64,000 nucleotides of DNA from an uncultured SAR86 cluster bacterium (lineage in GTDB: Bacteria > Pseudomonadota > Gammaproteobacteria > Magnimaribacterales > D2472), in contig CACIJE010000001.1 of assembly GCA_902586925.1 (NCBI GenBank), forward strand, positions 334,104 through 398,103. The letters are read 5' to 3'. The notes beneath the pieces were generated by a model that worked only from the letters and a program-made list of their open reading frames with translations, did no database searches and was not told where the DNA came from. Made by a program: the position numbers and the translations under genes. Shown in pieces: positions 35,176-44,134 of this stretch (position 1 is its first letter; the number at the start of each line of letters is the position of its first letter).

Positions 35176-35538
35176 ATGTTAACAATTTTATCCTGTTTAT
35201 ATTTAATATATGGGTTCATTCTTTTTTATACCTATACTAAGGGCTATAGCCTTTTGAGATATCTTTTAAAAAGAAAAAATATTAATACTCAGTTATCAAT
35301 TGAATTCTTGTTCATAATTTTTACTTCTCTAATAGTTTTTACATCTCAGCCAACTAATTGGATAGTTGGTTTGATTATGTTATTCCATGTTGGAGGTGTT
35401 GTATGGATAATTTCAAATCCAGATAGTTACTATTCTATGGCTGAAGATCCAAGCATAGATATAGATTCATTGGAGTTTGCAACTTCCATAATTGTGATTG
35501 GGATAGGTATTTTTGTTTATTTCTCAAAGTTAATTTAG
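35176..35538 (+). CDS. Small membrane protein at island edge (unknown)
   Basis: 120 residues with four predicted membrane segments (MLTILSCLYLIYGFILFYTY, LSIEFLFIIFTSLIVF, NWIVGLIMLFHVGGVVWII, FATSIIVIGIGIFVYF). Starts 17 bases after the GIY-YIG gene and overlaps the 3' end of the dehydrogenase by 4 bases, tail to tail. Family not recognised. Confidence 0.6.
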   Translation: MLTILSCLYLIYGFILFYTYTKGYSLLRYLLKRKNINTQLSIEFLFIIFTSLIVFTSQPTNWIVGLIMLFHVGGVVWIISNPDSYYSMAEDPSIDIDSLEFATSIIVIGIGIFVYFSKLI

Positions 35539-36407
35539 ATTAAATCTTTTAGTCTTTTGTAAAGGCTTGATGTATCCCACCTTCCACCGCCTGCTTTTTG
35601 AATTTCTTTGTAAAAGCCATTTATTAACTTAGTGACCTCCAGATTTATATTCAGTTTATTGGCTTTGTTAATAATGATATCTAAATCTTTTCTCATTAAA
35701 TCCACTGCAAAACCATGATCATAAAAATCTTTTGTCATAGTTTCCCATCTATTATCCATTTGCCATGATTGAGCTGCGCCTTTTGAAATTACTTCGACAA
35801 CTTTGTTAGCATCTAATCCAACTTTTTCAGAGAAATTCATTCCCTCAGAGAGTCCTTGAATTAAACCTGCAATACATATTTGATTTACCATCTTAGTCAA
35901 TTGTCCAGATCCACTTTCTCCCATATATTTTATAAACTTGCTATAGGTGTATAAGATATCTTCAATTTCATTAAACTTTCCTTTATCTCCTCCGACCATT
36001 ATTGATAATTTTCCAGATTCTGCACCTGATTGTCCTCCAGATACAGGAGCATCTATAAAATTAATATTTTTAGAATTTAATAGTTTGTTAAGTTCTGTGC
36101 AAAAGTCAGCTGAAGTTGTTGTATGGTCAACTATTATCGAACCCTCTTTAAGATTATCTAGAGCACCATTTTTTTTACAAATGATTTCTCGAACATCAAG
36201 ATCGTTTCCAACACAAAGAATGAGAATATCAGATTTTTCTGAGACTTCTTTTATTGAACTACAGAAATTTCCAGAAAATTCTGAAGCCCAGTTTTCTGCC
36301 TTTTCTGATGACCTATTGAAAACCGATACTTTATATTTTTTCGATAAGTGGCCTGCCATTGGGTATCCCATTACACCCAGGCCAACAAAGCCAATGGCCT
36401 TACTCAT
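35535..36407 (-). CDS. 3-hydroxyisobutyrate dehydrogenase-family NAD(P)-dependent oxidoreductase
   Basis: 290 residues. N-terminal Rossmann motif GFVGLGVMGYPMAGHL, substrate motif DAPVSGGQSGAESGKLSIMVGG (split across the active-site loop) and the catalytic Lys in GQLTKMVNQI. Acts on beta-hydroxyacids (3-hydroxyisobutyrate, tartronate semialdehyde or a relative); the exact substrate is not readable. Its ATG overlaps the stop of the 55-residue gene. Confidence 0.88.
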   Translation of the reverse strand: MSKAIGFVGLGVMGYPMAGHLSKKYKVSVFNRSSEKAENWASEFSGNFCSSIKEVSEKSDILILCVGNDLDVREIICKKNGALDNLKEGSIIVDHTTTSADFCTELNKLLNSKNINFIDAPVSGGQSGAESGKLSIMVGGDKGKFNEIEDILYTYSKFIKYMGESGSGQLTKMVNQICIAGLIQGLSEGMNFSEKVGLDANKVVEVISKGAAQSWQMDNRWETMTKDFYDHGFAVDLMRKDLDIIINKANKLNINLEVTKLINGFYKEIQKAGGGRWDTSSLYKRLKDLI

Positions 36408-36571
36408 ACTATAAAATCTTCTCTGTCTTTTTTTGCAGTCCTCTTCGTTCCGTCTTTGGATTTATATTCAGGAGTAATTCCTTTTGTGCCTTCAAAATTT
36501 TTTAATAGCAGCATATAGATAGCTGACATCACAATCCATAAAATAGGAACTAGTATAATGGTCTCAATCAT
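36404..36571 (-). CDS. Small 55-residue single-TM protein coupled to the dehydrogenase
   Basis: ATG at 36571, TGA at 36404-36406. One membrane helix (IILVPILWIVMSAIYMLLL), then a basic tail containing TPEYKSKDGTKRTAKKDRED. Its TGA overlaps the dehydrogenase ATG. Position, overlap and clear topology support a real gene. No family recognised. Confidence 0.65.
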   Translation of the reverse strand: MIETIILVPILWIVMSAIYMLLLKNFEGTKGITPEYKSKDGTKRTAKKDREDFIV

Positions 36572-36577
36572 TTTTAT

Positions 36578-37552
36578 TCAACTCGTAATTTTTGTTTTAA
36601 ATTCTTCATAGGCTTGCTCATATTCAACCTTTATTCTTCCAACAAGCTCAGCTACAGAGGGTGAATCTTTTATGCCCCCAATACCTTGTCCTGAGCCCCA
36701 AATATCTTTCCATGCTTTAGAATCTGTATTGCCACCAGAACCAAAGTTCATTGCAGATTTATCAGCTTCAGGAAGATTATCTGGATCTAGACCAGCATTT
36801 TTAATAGATGGTTTTAAATAATTGCCCAAAACGCCTGTAAACAATGATGAGTAAACTATGTCACTAGCAGCACTCTCTTCAAGCATTTTTTTGTACTCTT
36901 GATCAGCATTTGCTTCTTCAGTGGCGATAAATCTTGTTCCTAAATATGCAAAGTCTGCACCTAGAGCAATTGCAGAGGCTACTGAATGTCCATCCCCGAT
37001 TGAACCTGACAAAATTACTGTTCCATCAAACCATTCTTTTACTTCTCTTACCAATGCAAATGGTGAAAGTGCCCCAGCATGACCTCCTGCTCCAGCACAT
37101 ACTAAAATTAATCCATCAACACCTTGCTCCGCAGCTTTTTGTGCATGTCTTACATTAATAACATCATGAAAAACAAGTCCTCCATAGCTGTGAGCTGCTT
37201 CAACAACCTCTGATGGTGGTCTTAAAGAAGTAATGATTATTGGAACCTCGTGTTTTACACATGTTTCCATATCTTGCATTAATCTATCATTTGAAGCATG
37301 ACATATTTGATTTACTGCAAAAGGTGCAACCTTTGCATCAGGATTCTGTTCTTGATATTCTGCTAATTCTTTCTTAATTCTAACAATCCATTCATCAAGA
37401 ACATGTTGTGGTCTTGCATTTAGCGCTGGGAATGATCCAACAATTCCAGCCTTACACTGTGCAATTACAAGATCAGGTCCAGATACTAAAAATAATGGCG
37501 CTCCAATAACTGGAATTGTTAACTTATCTTTCATATTATTTGGTATAGCCAT
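36578..37552 (-). CDS. Nitronate monooxygenase family (2-nitropropane dioxygenase-like)
   Basis: 324 residues, FMN TIM barrel. Landmarks: IGAPLFLVSGPDLVIAQCK, PFAVNQICHASNDRL, CAGAGGHAGALSPFALV and LSGSIGDGHSVASAIALGAD, then GTRFIATEEA. Family members oxidise nitronates; many bacterial ones have other substrates. It starts 13 bases after the amidohydrolase-gene side and is followed by the 55-residue gene. Confidence 0.9.
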   Translation of the reverse strand: MAIPNNMKDKLTIPVIGAPLFLVSGPDLVIAQCKAGIVGSFPALNARPQHVLDEWIVRIKKELAEYQEQNPDAKVAPFAVNQICHASNDRLMQDMETCVKHEVPIIITSLRPPSEVVEAAHSYGGLVFHDVINVRHAQKAAEQGVDGLILVCAGAGGHAGALSPFALVREVKEWFDGTVILSGSIGDGHSVASAIALGADFAYLGTRFIATEEANADQEYKKMLEESAASDIVYSSLFTGVLGNYLKPSIKNAGLDPDNLPEADKSAMNFGSGGNTDSKAWKDIWGSGQGIGGIKDSPSVAELVGRIKVEYEQAYEEFKTKITS

Positions 37553-37565
37553 GCTATCTCCTTAA

Positions 37566-38834
37566 TTAATAATCTATTGTCATGTAAACAAGGGATTTTA
37601 AACCCTCGTCTAACGCATCGTCATTAACTGTAAAATATGGTGAATGATTTCCAGGTTGTTCTAGTACTCCTGGATCATTAACCCCTAAAAATATATACAG
37701 CCCAGGTATTTCTTGAGAAAAATATGAGAAATCTTCTGCGCCAGTTCTCCTAGTAATCTCAGCGAAGTTACCATTAGTAGCTTCGATCAAAGATTGCTTC
37801 ATTCTTTCACCTAATGGAATGTTGTTGTAAGTTACTGGATAGAAACCACCAACATCAAATTCAACTTCCACTTTTGCACCGGTAGCAGTTTCTACACCTT
37901 CAGCAATTTTTAAAATATCATTATAAATCTCTTTTCTAAGATCAGGATCGAATGTTCTTATTGTTCCCATCATCATTGCTTCTTCAGGAATAATATTATT
38001 TCTTGTACCAGCCTCAATCATACCAACTGAAACAACTGCAGGATTGCCAACGATATTTACACGCCTGCTTACAATGGTGTTTATTTGATTAATAAATTGG
38101 CTTGATGCCATTATTGGATCAATTCCTTCCCAGGGTCTCGAGCCATGAGATTGTACTCCTTTAATAGTGACTCGCCATGCAGAAGCTGCAGCCATAGCTG
38201 GACCGGGAGCAAAACCAACATATCCATGAGGTGCGTTTGAAACATGGAGACCAAAAATTACTTCTGGATCATATCTATCGAAAATACCCTCCTCAAGCAT
38301 CATTTTTGCTCCTCCGTTCTCTCCCTCAGGAGGTCCTTCCTCGGCTGGTTGAAATATAAACATAATTTTACCTTTGACTTGATCTCTATTCTTTGCAAAA
38401 AATTCTGCCACTCCCATCAGGATCGCAACATGTGCATCATGTCCACAAGCATGCATAACACCAACTTCATTACCCATATATGTTGTCGTAACTTTTGAAG
38501 CATAAGAAAGTCCAGTTTTTTCAACAACTGGTAAAGCATCCATATCTGCTCTTATTGCAATCGTTGGCCCCGGGAGATCACCAGTTAAAAGTCCTACAAC
38601 GCCTGTATAAGCAATACCAGTCTCAACACTGATACCTAAAGAAGTTAAATGATCAGTCACCTTTTTTGCAGTCCTGAACTCTCTATTTCCTAGTTCAGGA
38701 TGTTCATGAATATCATGTCTCCACTCAACAACCTTATCCATAATACTATCTATTTCAATATTCAGTTGTTCTTTTAGATCAGATTGGGCATTCGCAGATA
38801 AAAGTAGTAAAGAAATTACTAATGTGTTTTTCAT
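37566..38834 (-). CDS. Exported M20-family amidohydrolase (hippurate hydrolase-like)
   Basis: 422 residues. Short signal peptide (TLVISLLLLSANAQS). Metal and active-site motifs: RHDIHEHPELGNREFRTA, ADMDALPV, HACGHDAHVAILMG, QPAEEGPPEG and TGAEDFSYFSQEIPG. Removes acyl groups from amino acids or related amides, probably in the periplasm. Lies 2 bases after the BI-1-like gene. Confidence 0.9.
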   Translation of the reverse strand: MKNTLVISLLLLSANAQSDLKEQLNIEIDSIMDKVVEWRHDIHEHPELGNREFRTAKKVTDHLTSLGISVETGIAYTGVVGLLTGDLPGPTIAIRADMDALPVVEKTGLSYASKVTTTYMGNEVGVMHACGHDAHVAILMGVAEFFAKNRDQVKGKIMFIFQPAEEGPPEGENGGAKMMLEEGIFDRYDPEVIFGLHVSNAPHGYVGFAPGPAMAAASAWRVTIKGVQSHGSRPWEGIDPIMASSQFINQINTIVSRRVNIVGNPAVVSVGMIEAGTRNNIIPEEAMMMGTIRTFDPDLRKEIYNDILKIAEGVETATGAKVEVEFDVGGFYPVTYNNIPLGERMKQSLIEATNGNFAEITRRTGAEDFSYFSQEIPGLYIFLGVNDPGVLEQPGNHSPYFTVNDDALDEGLKSLVYMTIDY

Positions 38835-38836
38835 AG

Positions 38837-39706
38837 TTATTCGCCCATGTATTCTAAAATTTCCAATAATAAATTAATAATATCTAAATATAAAATAAAT
38901 GCTATATCAAGAGCATTTGACCAGCTATTGTTTACAGCAGACATTGACTGTTTTTCAAGATAATCAAAGTCATACAATAAAAATAAAGAAAATAATACTG
39001 CGCCAAATATCGCAGATATTCTTACTTTTGGTCTACTTATTTCCATAAAAAAACGTGCAAAATTAAATATTATCAATCCAAAAAGACTAATTAAAAGAAT
39101 ATATCCAAATGAGGAGTTCTCAGAAAAAGAATAAAAATCTCCATATCCTATAAAGCCTGTCATCAAAGTCACAGCCAAAACAATCTTCAAAGCTGTGAAG
39201 CCATCATTTTCATCCATCTCAAGCATAATAAATGCTAATAGTGGCCCAAAGCTGATACTAGTTGCGGTAAAAAGAGTAGCCTTTATTAAGATACTTAAAT
39301 CAAAAAAAGAAGTTGCTGCCGATGTTCCAAATAGACAAATAAACCAAAATATACCTATTGGCCACAAATAATCTGTTCCTATAAACTCATGCTTGTATCC
39401 TTTTTTTAACCACTCGATTACTTCATCTTGATTGTTTGCAATTTCAGTCTTAATTTCGTCATCTTTTTTTCCAGAGTGATAAAGCATATTTTTTGGAAAA
39501 GTTTCTTTAGGTTTTCTATAGGGAATGAGGTCCAACTTTCGTTTCATATTAACTGCACCTCTAAAATACAACCCCATAAATGAGGTATTAGTTTCATATG
39601 CTATCCTCGCCCTTTTGAGACAGTAAAAACATACAGCAACGATTATGCCAAGTTGGCCAGACAAAATAATAAGCGTTTTAAACAGTAATGAAGTTTCAAT
39701 TAACAT
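38837..39706 (-). CDS. Divergent Bax inhibitor-1 / YccA-like membrane protein
   Basis: 289 residues, about seven membrane helices, mainly after residue 120. An N-terminal hydrophilic stretch (about 40-110) is unusual for the family. The C-terminal end FLLYDFDYLEKQ followed by ALDIAFILYLDIINLLLEIL matches the BI-1/YccA tail with its paired Asp residues. YccA-type proteins modulate FtsH; that role here is inference. Confidence 0.65.
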   Translation of the reverse strand: MLIETSLLFKTLIILSGQLGIIVAVCFYCLKRARIAYETNTSFMGLYFRGAVNMKRKLDLIPYRKPKETFPKNMLYHSGKKDDEIKTEIANNQDEVIEWLKKGYKHEFIGTDYLWPIGIFWFICLFGTSAATSFFDLSILIKATLFTATSISFGPLLAFIMLEMDENDGFTALKIVLAVTLMTGFIGYGDFYSFSENSSFGYILLISLFGLIIFNFARFFMEISRPKVRISAIFGAVLFSLFLLYDFDYLEKQSMSAVNNSWSNALDIAFILYLDIINLLLEILEYMGE

Positions 39707-39763
39707 CTTTAAACTTTATCACGAACTTTGGTATGCATATTATTTGAAATATATAAAAATTAT

Positions 39764-40270
39764 TTATAGTTTCATAAAATATGCAACCGAATGATTTCTA
39801 AAGGTACGTTGGCCGATTTCTTCGAAGCCAAAATTTTTATGAAAATTTATTGAAACTTCGTTTAGGGGAAGAATGTTAACCTCGCAACACATCGGAACTT
39901 TATTCAAATTAGCAATTAATTCTATTTCTGAATATATTTTTTTTCCAATACCAGTTCGCCTGTAAGAACCTTCTACTGCAATTCGATCAATATATAAAAA
40001 CTTTGAAAACTTTTTAGTAAAAAAATTATAATTTTTTGAGGTATATTTTGATCCCTCTCTGAGACAAATAATAAAGCCGACTATGATTGTTTGAGAAGAT
40101 ACGTAAAGACAGCACGAACTCATTTTTATTAGAGACTTTAATTCTTCCTCTGAGCTTAGACTACCTACTTCTGGTGTGTTCTTTTGATTTAATTTATATA
40201 TGCTTTTAATAAAATTATTTGAGGGATTATCTGGGAATGAAGAGACAATTAAGTCAGTCTCAAGTGTCAT
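39764..40270 (-). CDS. GNAT-family N-acetyltransferase
   Basis: 168 residues. Acetyl-CoA loop in IAVEGSYRRTGIGKKIYSEI and the C-terminal NFHKNFGFEEIGQ typical of GNAT. Its substrate is unknown. Overlaps the upstream crotonase gene by 4 bases. Confidence 0.85.
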   Translation of the reverse strand: MTLETDLIVSSFPDNPSNNFIKSIYKLNQKNTPEVGSLSSEEELKSLIKMSSCCLYVSSQTIIVGFIICLREGSKYTSKNYNFFTKKFSKFLYIDRIAVEGSYRRTGIGKKIYSEIELIANLNKVPMCCEVNILPLNEVSINFHKNFGFEEIGQRTFRNHSVAYFMKL

Positions 40271-40959
40271 TTAATTTTTTCTAATTCTTTTATAGAGTCG
40301 TTAATTTTTTTATGAACTTCGCCTATGAATAATTCTTTAGTCAATGAATAGCTTGGATGACCCATAGTGGCTAAGTCCTTAGCTTTTTCCATAGCAGCAC
40401 TTAAAAGATCTTCTGGTTCTACAATTTCATCAATAAGGCCTGCATCTTTACCATCAGAAAGTGAGTACATTTCCGCGCCAAGTACAGCTCTATATTTGTG
40501 AGATTGTGCGACTCTAAACTTAATTAATTCAAGTATTGGTGGTGGAATTACCATATTCGTTCTCATTTCATTTGCACCCAACATAAAGTCGCCTTTGATT
40601 CCAATTCTATAGTCACAACAACATAGAAGAAAAGTCCCAAGTGCAATTCCATGTCCAGAACATGCTGCAATTACTGGTCTGGGGAAAGAAAAAATTCTAG
40701 ATAAAAGTTTAAATCCGGTAAGGGTCATTTCTTGAATGAGTTTAATATCTCCACCTTGTATTGTTTTTAAATCAAATCCAGCAGAGAACATTCCTTCCTT
40801 GCCTGTGATTATTAAACAACCACTTTCTAAAGGCACCTCATCCAAGCACATATTAATATCCTCAGACATCTTTGTTGAAAATACGTTTGCTTTACCATCA
40901 TCTAAGATAATAGTTGATATGTCTCCATCTTTCTTAAGTGTTGCTAATTTTTCTGACAT
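40267..40959 (-). CDS. Crotonase/enoyl-CoA hydratase family protein
   Basis: 230 residues, short for the family. Oxyanion-hole segments GMFSAGFDLKT and CSGHGIALGTFLLCCCDYR. The usual catalytic Glu pair of enoyl-CoA hydratase is not obvious; NEMRTNMVIPPP stands at that place. It may be an isomerase or lack hydratase activity. Overlaps the GNAT gene by 4 bases and is divergent from the DUF885 peptidase. Confidence 0.82.
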   Translation of the reverse strand: MSEKLATLKKDGDISTIILDDGKANVFSTKMSEDINMCLDEVPLESGCLIITGKEGMFSAGFDLKTIQGGDIKLIQEMTLTGFKLLSRIFSFPRPVIAACSGHGIALGTFLLCCCDYRIGIKGDFMLGANEMRTNMVIPPPILELIKFRVAQSHKYRAVLGAEMYSLSDGKDAGLIDEIVEPEDLLSAAMEKAKDLATMGHPSYSLTKELFIGEVHKKINDSIKELEKIK

Positions 40960-40991
40960 AATATATTTGATATTTTTTATAGGATTCTAAC

Positions 40992-42818
40992 ATGATAAAA
41001 AAAATTCTTAAGATCACAAGAAATTTAATGATATTGATTATCGGTATTACTTCTTTATATCTAATTAATCTTTTTTACATGAAACCATTTTCTATCGATC
41101 ATTTTCTTGGAAAAGAACTAGCTATGGAATTGGTAGACTCTCCTGAAGCACTAACTTATATAGGCATTTTCGACCGATTTAATTGGATTACTAAACATAA
41201 TTCTAAATTATCTATTCCTAAAGACGGTGATTTAGAAAATGAAATAAATAAAACAAAGGGAATTATTAGGAACTTATATAAATATGAAGATGATGATCTT
41301 TCAGATACTCAAAAAAGCACAAAAAAAATAGCAATATTCGACTATGAAAATAACTTAAAAGAATTGCAGGATTTTCCTTATCATGATTATCCACTTAATC
41401 AGATTGGAGGTATTCACTTGAATACGATTGAATTTATGAGCGACATGCATCCAGTAAGAAGTAAAAATGAAGCAAATGACTTTATAAAAAGAGTTAATTT
41501 AATAAAAGAAGTTTATGAGGGCATTGCAACAGAACTTGAAAAACAATCAGAAGCAGGTATTTTCCCTCCTGAATTTGTTTATGTTCGTGTTATAGAGCAA
41601 CTTAATGAATTTATTAACTACAGTTACGATGAACATCCTCTTTATAATCAATTTAATAAAAAAGTTCTTTTACTAAATCTTAGTGAAGAAGAAGAAGAGT
41701 TTTTCAAAAATGCCATCAAAAACGCAATTGATAAAAGCGTAACACCGGGTTTTAAAATTTTAAGAGCTTTTATGCTTAAAACACAAAAAAATGCTAATAA
41801 AAATCATGGTGTCTGGTCTCAACCAAATGGCGATGAATTCTATAAATTAAGAATAAGAACTTTTACAACTACTGACTATAGTCCTGAAGAGATTCATCAG
41901 ATGGGACTTAATGAGGTTGAAAGGATTTCAAATAGAATGAAAGAGATATTAACTTCACTTGGTTACGACGAAAAGAAAAGTGTTGGTGAGTTGATGAATG
42001 AACTCAATGAAGATCCAGATTTTTTATATGCTGATACTCCAGACCGAAAACAAATTGTTGTTAATGATTATACTGAAATGGTAAACGAAGCAATCGAGGT
42101 TATGACAGATTATTTTCATACTATGCCAAAAGCAGGAGTTGTGGTTAAAGCTGTCCCTGAATATTCTGAGCAATCTGCTGCAGGTGGATATTATCAAGCG
42201 CCTGCGCTTGATGGAAGTAGACCAGGTGTTTTTTATGCTAATTTATATGATATAAAACAGACTCCAACTTACAGCATGAGAACACTTGCATACCACGAGG
42301 CAACACCAGGCCATCATCATCAAATTGCACATTCTTTAGAAAATGATGAGTTAACAATGTATAGAAGATTTGGCTACAGAACTTCTGCCTTTTCTGAAGG
42401 CTGGGCTCTCTATTCAGAGCAACTTGCGCTAGAAGTAGGTCTTGCAGAAAACCCCTATGATGAACTAGGAATTTTACAAAGTGAGCTTTTCAGAGCGAAC
42501 AGGCTTGTGGTTGATACAGGCATGCATTACAAAAAATGGACAAGAGAAAAAGCTATGGACTATATGAAATCCATAACTGGTATGTCTGATACTGAGGTCA
42601 AGGTTGAAATTGAAAGATATATAGTTTGGCCAGGACAGGCTCTAAGTTACAAAGTAGGCATGATTAAAATTCTTGAATTAAGAGAAAAAGCAAAAAACAT
42701 GCTTGGAGATAAATTTAATATAAAAGACTTTCATTCAGCTGTTCTAGATCACGGAAATCCACCTCTATTTATTGTTGAAGAAATGGTAGATAAGATGATT
42801 AAAGATTCTTTAAATTAG
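40992..42818 (+). CDS. DUF885 family metallopeptidase-like protein
   Basis: 608 residues. An N-terminal membrane anchor (MILIIGITSLYLINLFYM) puts the rest in the periplasm. DUF885 hallmarks: YHEATPGHHHQIAHSLE and SAFSEGWALYSEQLALEVG, giving a zinc HExxxH-like site with a distal Glu. The C-terminal YIVWPGQALSYKVGMIKI is also typical. A dipeptidase or carboxypeptidase-like role is assumed for the family. Tail overlaps the acyltransferase by 4 bases. Confidence 0.88.
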   Translation: MIKKILKITRNLMILIIGITSLYLINLFYMKPFSIDHFLGKELAMELVDSPEALTYIGIFDRFNWITKHNSKLSIPKDGDLENEINKTKGIIRNLYKYEDDDLSDTQKSTKKIAIFDYENNLKELQDFPYHDYPLNQIGGIHLNTIEFMSDMHPVRSKNEANDFIKRVNLIKEVYEGIATELEKQSEAGIFPPEFVYVRVIEQLNEFINYSYDEHPLYNQFNKKVLLLNLSEEEEEFFKNAIKNAIDKSVTPGFKILRAFMLKTQKNANKNHGVWSQPNGDEFYKLRIRTFTTTDYSPEEIHQMGLNEVERISNRMKEILTSLGYDEKKSVGELMNELNEDPDFLYADTPDRKQIVVNDYTEMVNEAIEVMTDYFHTMPKAGVVVKAVPEYSEQSAAGGYYQAPALDGSRPGVFYANLYDIKQTPTYSMRTLAYHEATPGHHHQIAHSLENDELTMYRRFGYRTSAFSEGWALYSEQLALEVGLAENPYDELGILQSELFRANRLVVDTGMHYKKWTREKAMDYMKSITGMSDTEVKVEIERYIVWPGQALSYKVGMIKILELREKAKNMLGDKFNIKDFHSAVLDHGNPPLFIVEEMVDKMIKDSLN

Positions 42819-43417
42819 TATTTTTCTGGGTGTTTTGCTTTAAATACACTATAGTATTTCTTTAATATTTTAATATCTTCATCATTATTTCCAGATGGTG
42901 TAAAAGCTTTACCCAATAAAATTTCCTTTTTAGCAAAATCTAAAGAAGCTGGAATAATCTTTGTATTTAGTTCTTTGGCGATTCTCAAAAAACCTGTTTT
43001 CCATTCTTTGACTTTTGAGCGTGTTCCCTCTGGTGACATTGCTATTAAGGAGCCGTCAATTTTTTTTATTTGATCAATTGCATCTTGAATAATTCCTCCT
43101 GGTTTTGATCTATCTACAGGTATTCCTCCCATATATCTTAAAAATGCTCCCAAACCATATCTAAATGCTGTGTGTTTTCCTATAAAAGTTATTTTGGCAT
43201 CAAGACCAGCAACAGTTGCAACCCCGAATACCCCGTCCCAATTTGATGTATGAGGTGCAACAATTACTACCAACTTTTGATTGCTGAAGTCCTCAGAGAT
43301 ACTACCTTTCACTTTCCAACCAAACACGGATAGAACTAACTTACCGAGAAACTGAAGTGCTCTAGGTCTGTAAGCTCTAAAAGCTTTGGGTATTTGTTTA
43401 TTAGAAACACTTCTCAT
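42815..43417 (-). CDS. Lysophospholipid acyltransferase family protein
   Basis: 200 residues, PlsC/LPLAT fold. Catalytic HxxxxD is in APHTSNWDGVFG; GKHTAFR and the EGTR motif MSPEGTRSKVKEW are present. Short, without an N-terminal membrane helix. Transfers an acyl group to a lysolipid or similar acceptor. Starts 4 bases after the TIGR02206 gene. Confidence 0.87.
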   Translation of the reverse strand: MRSVSNKQIPKAFRAYRPRALQFLGKLVLSVFGWKVKGSISEDFSNQKLVVIVAPHTSNWDGVFGVATVAGLDAKITFIGKHTAFRYGLGAFLRYMGGIPVDRSKPGGIIQDAIDQIKKIDGSLIAMSPEGTRSKVKEWKTGFLRIAKELNTKIIPASLDFAKKEILLGKAFTPSGNNDEDIKILKKYYSVFKAKHPEKY

Positions 43418-43421
43418 AAGT

Positions 43422-44117
43422 TTACGAATTCTTCAGATATTTATCATTTATAAAATATGGAAGATATATCGAATAGCAAACGATAACTGCAAGAATATAT
43501 ATATCAATCATATGAAAAGGAGCTTCTCTCATAAATTGAGTGACATTCAGTCCAGGTGGTTTCTCAAGAACATACCAATAATTTGCAGGTGTTCCTATTA
43601 ATAAATTTATTGGGTACATAAAAAGTAATAGTATTGATAGAAAAATTAAAACTCTATGCACATCTTTTAGAAAAGGTCTTTGATTGTCCACAATCATTGC
43701 ATAAGTTACTCCTAAAAGTATCATTGAATGTCCAATCATATGCCTTACATAGTCAATGTTTGGAAATGCATAAGGAACGTCAGGTGTTAGTATCGCCATT
43801 CCTGCTCCAGAAATTCCTGCAAAAAAAGCAAATAAAAAAAGCTCTCTTCTTCTTGTAATAAAATATAAAATTACGGCAGCTGAAGAAAAATCACACAAGT
43901 GCAAAGGTAAACCCAATCTCCAATTGTTTAAACCATAGCCCTCTCTAAAGAAATCCATTCCATGGTTGACAAGCATAAGTAAGCTTATAAAAACAAATAG
44001 TATATTTTTTGAAAAGTCACTTTTATTAATAAAGAATCTAGGAAGAAAAATTATGACAAATATACAAGTTAATGTGAATAAAATGTGCGAAGTTCCAAGT
44101 ATGTTAAAGCTAGCCAT
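43422..44117 (-). CDS. TIGR02206 / YwaF-like membrane protein
   Basis: 231 residues, six membrane helices. Family motifs LGLPLHLCDFSSAAVILYF, GISGAGMAILTPDV and YVRHMIGHSMILLG, and the C-terminal LEKPPGLNVTQFMREAPFH. Function unknown. Confidence 0.85.
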   Translation of the reverse strand: MASFNILGTSHILFTLTCIFVIIFLPRFFINKSDFSKNILFVFISLLMLVNHGMDFFREGYGLNNWRLGLPLHLCDFSSAAVILYFITRRRELFLFAFFAGISGAGMAILTPDVPYAFPNIDYVRHMIGHSMILLGVTYAMIVDNQRPFLKDVHRVLIFLSILLLFMYPINLLIGTPANYWYVLEKPPGLNVTQFMREAPFHMIDIYILAVIVCYSIYLPYFINDKYLKNS

Positions 44118-44134
44118 TACTAATTTTACTATAG

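Noticed and set aside
30532-35538. A classical restriction-modification system
   Set aside because: No DNA methyltransferase or specificity subunit is present; the methyltransferases elsewhere in the window are MetW-like, TrmB, ICMT-like or exported types.
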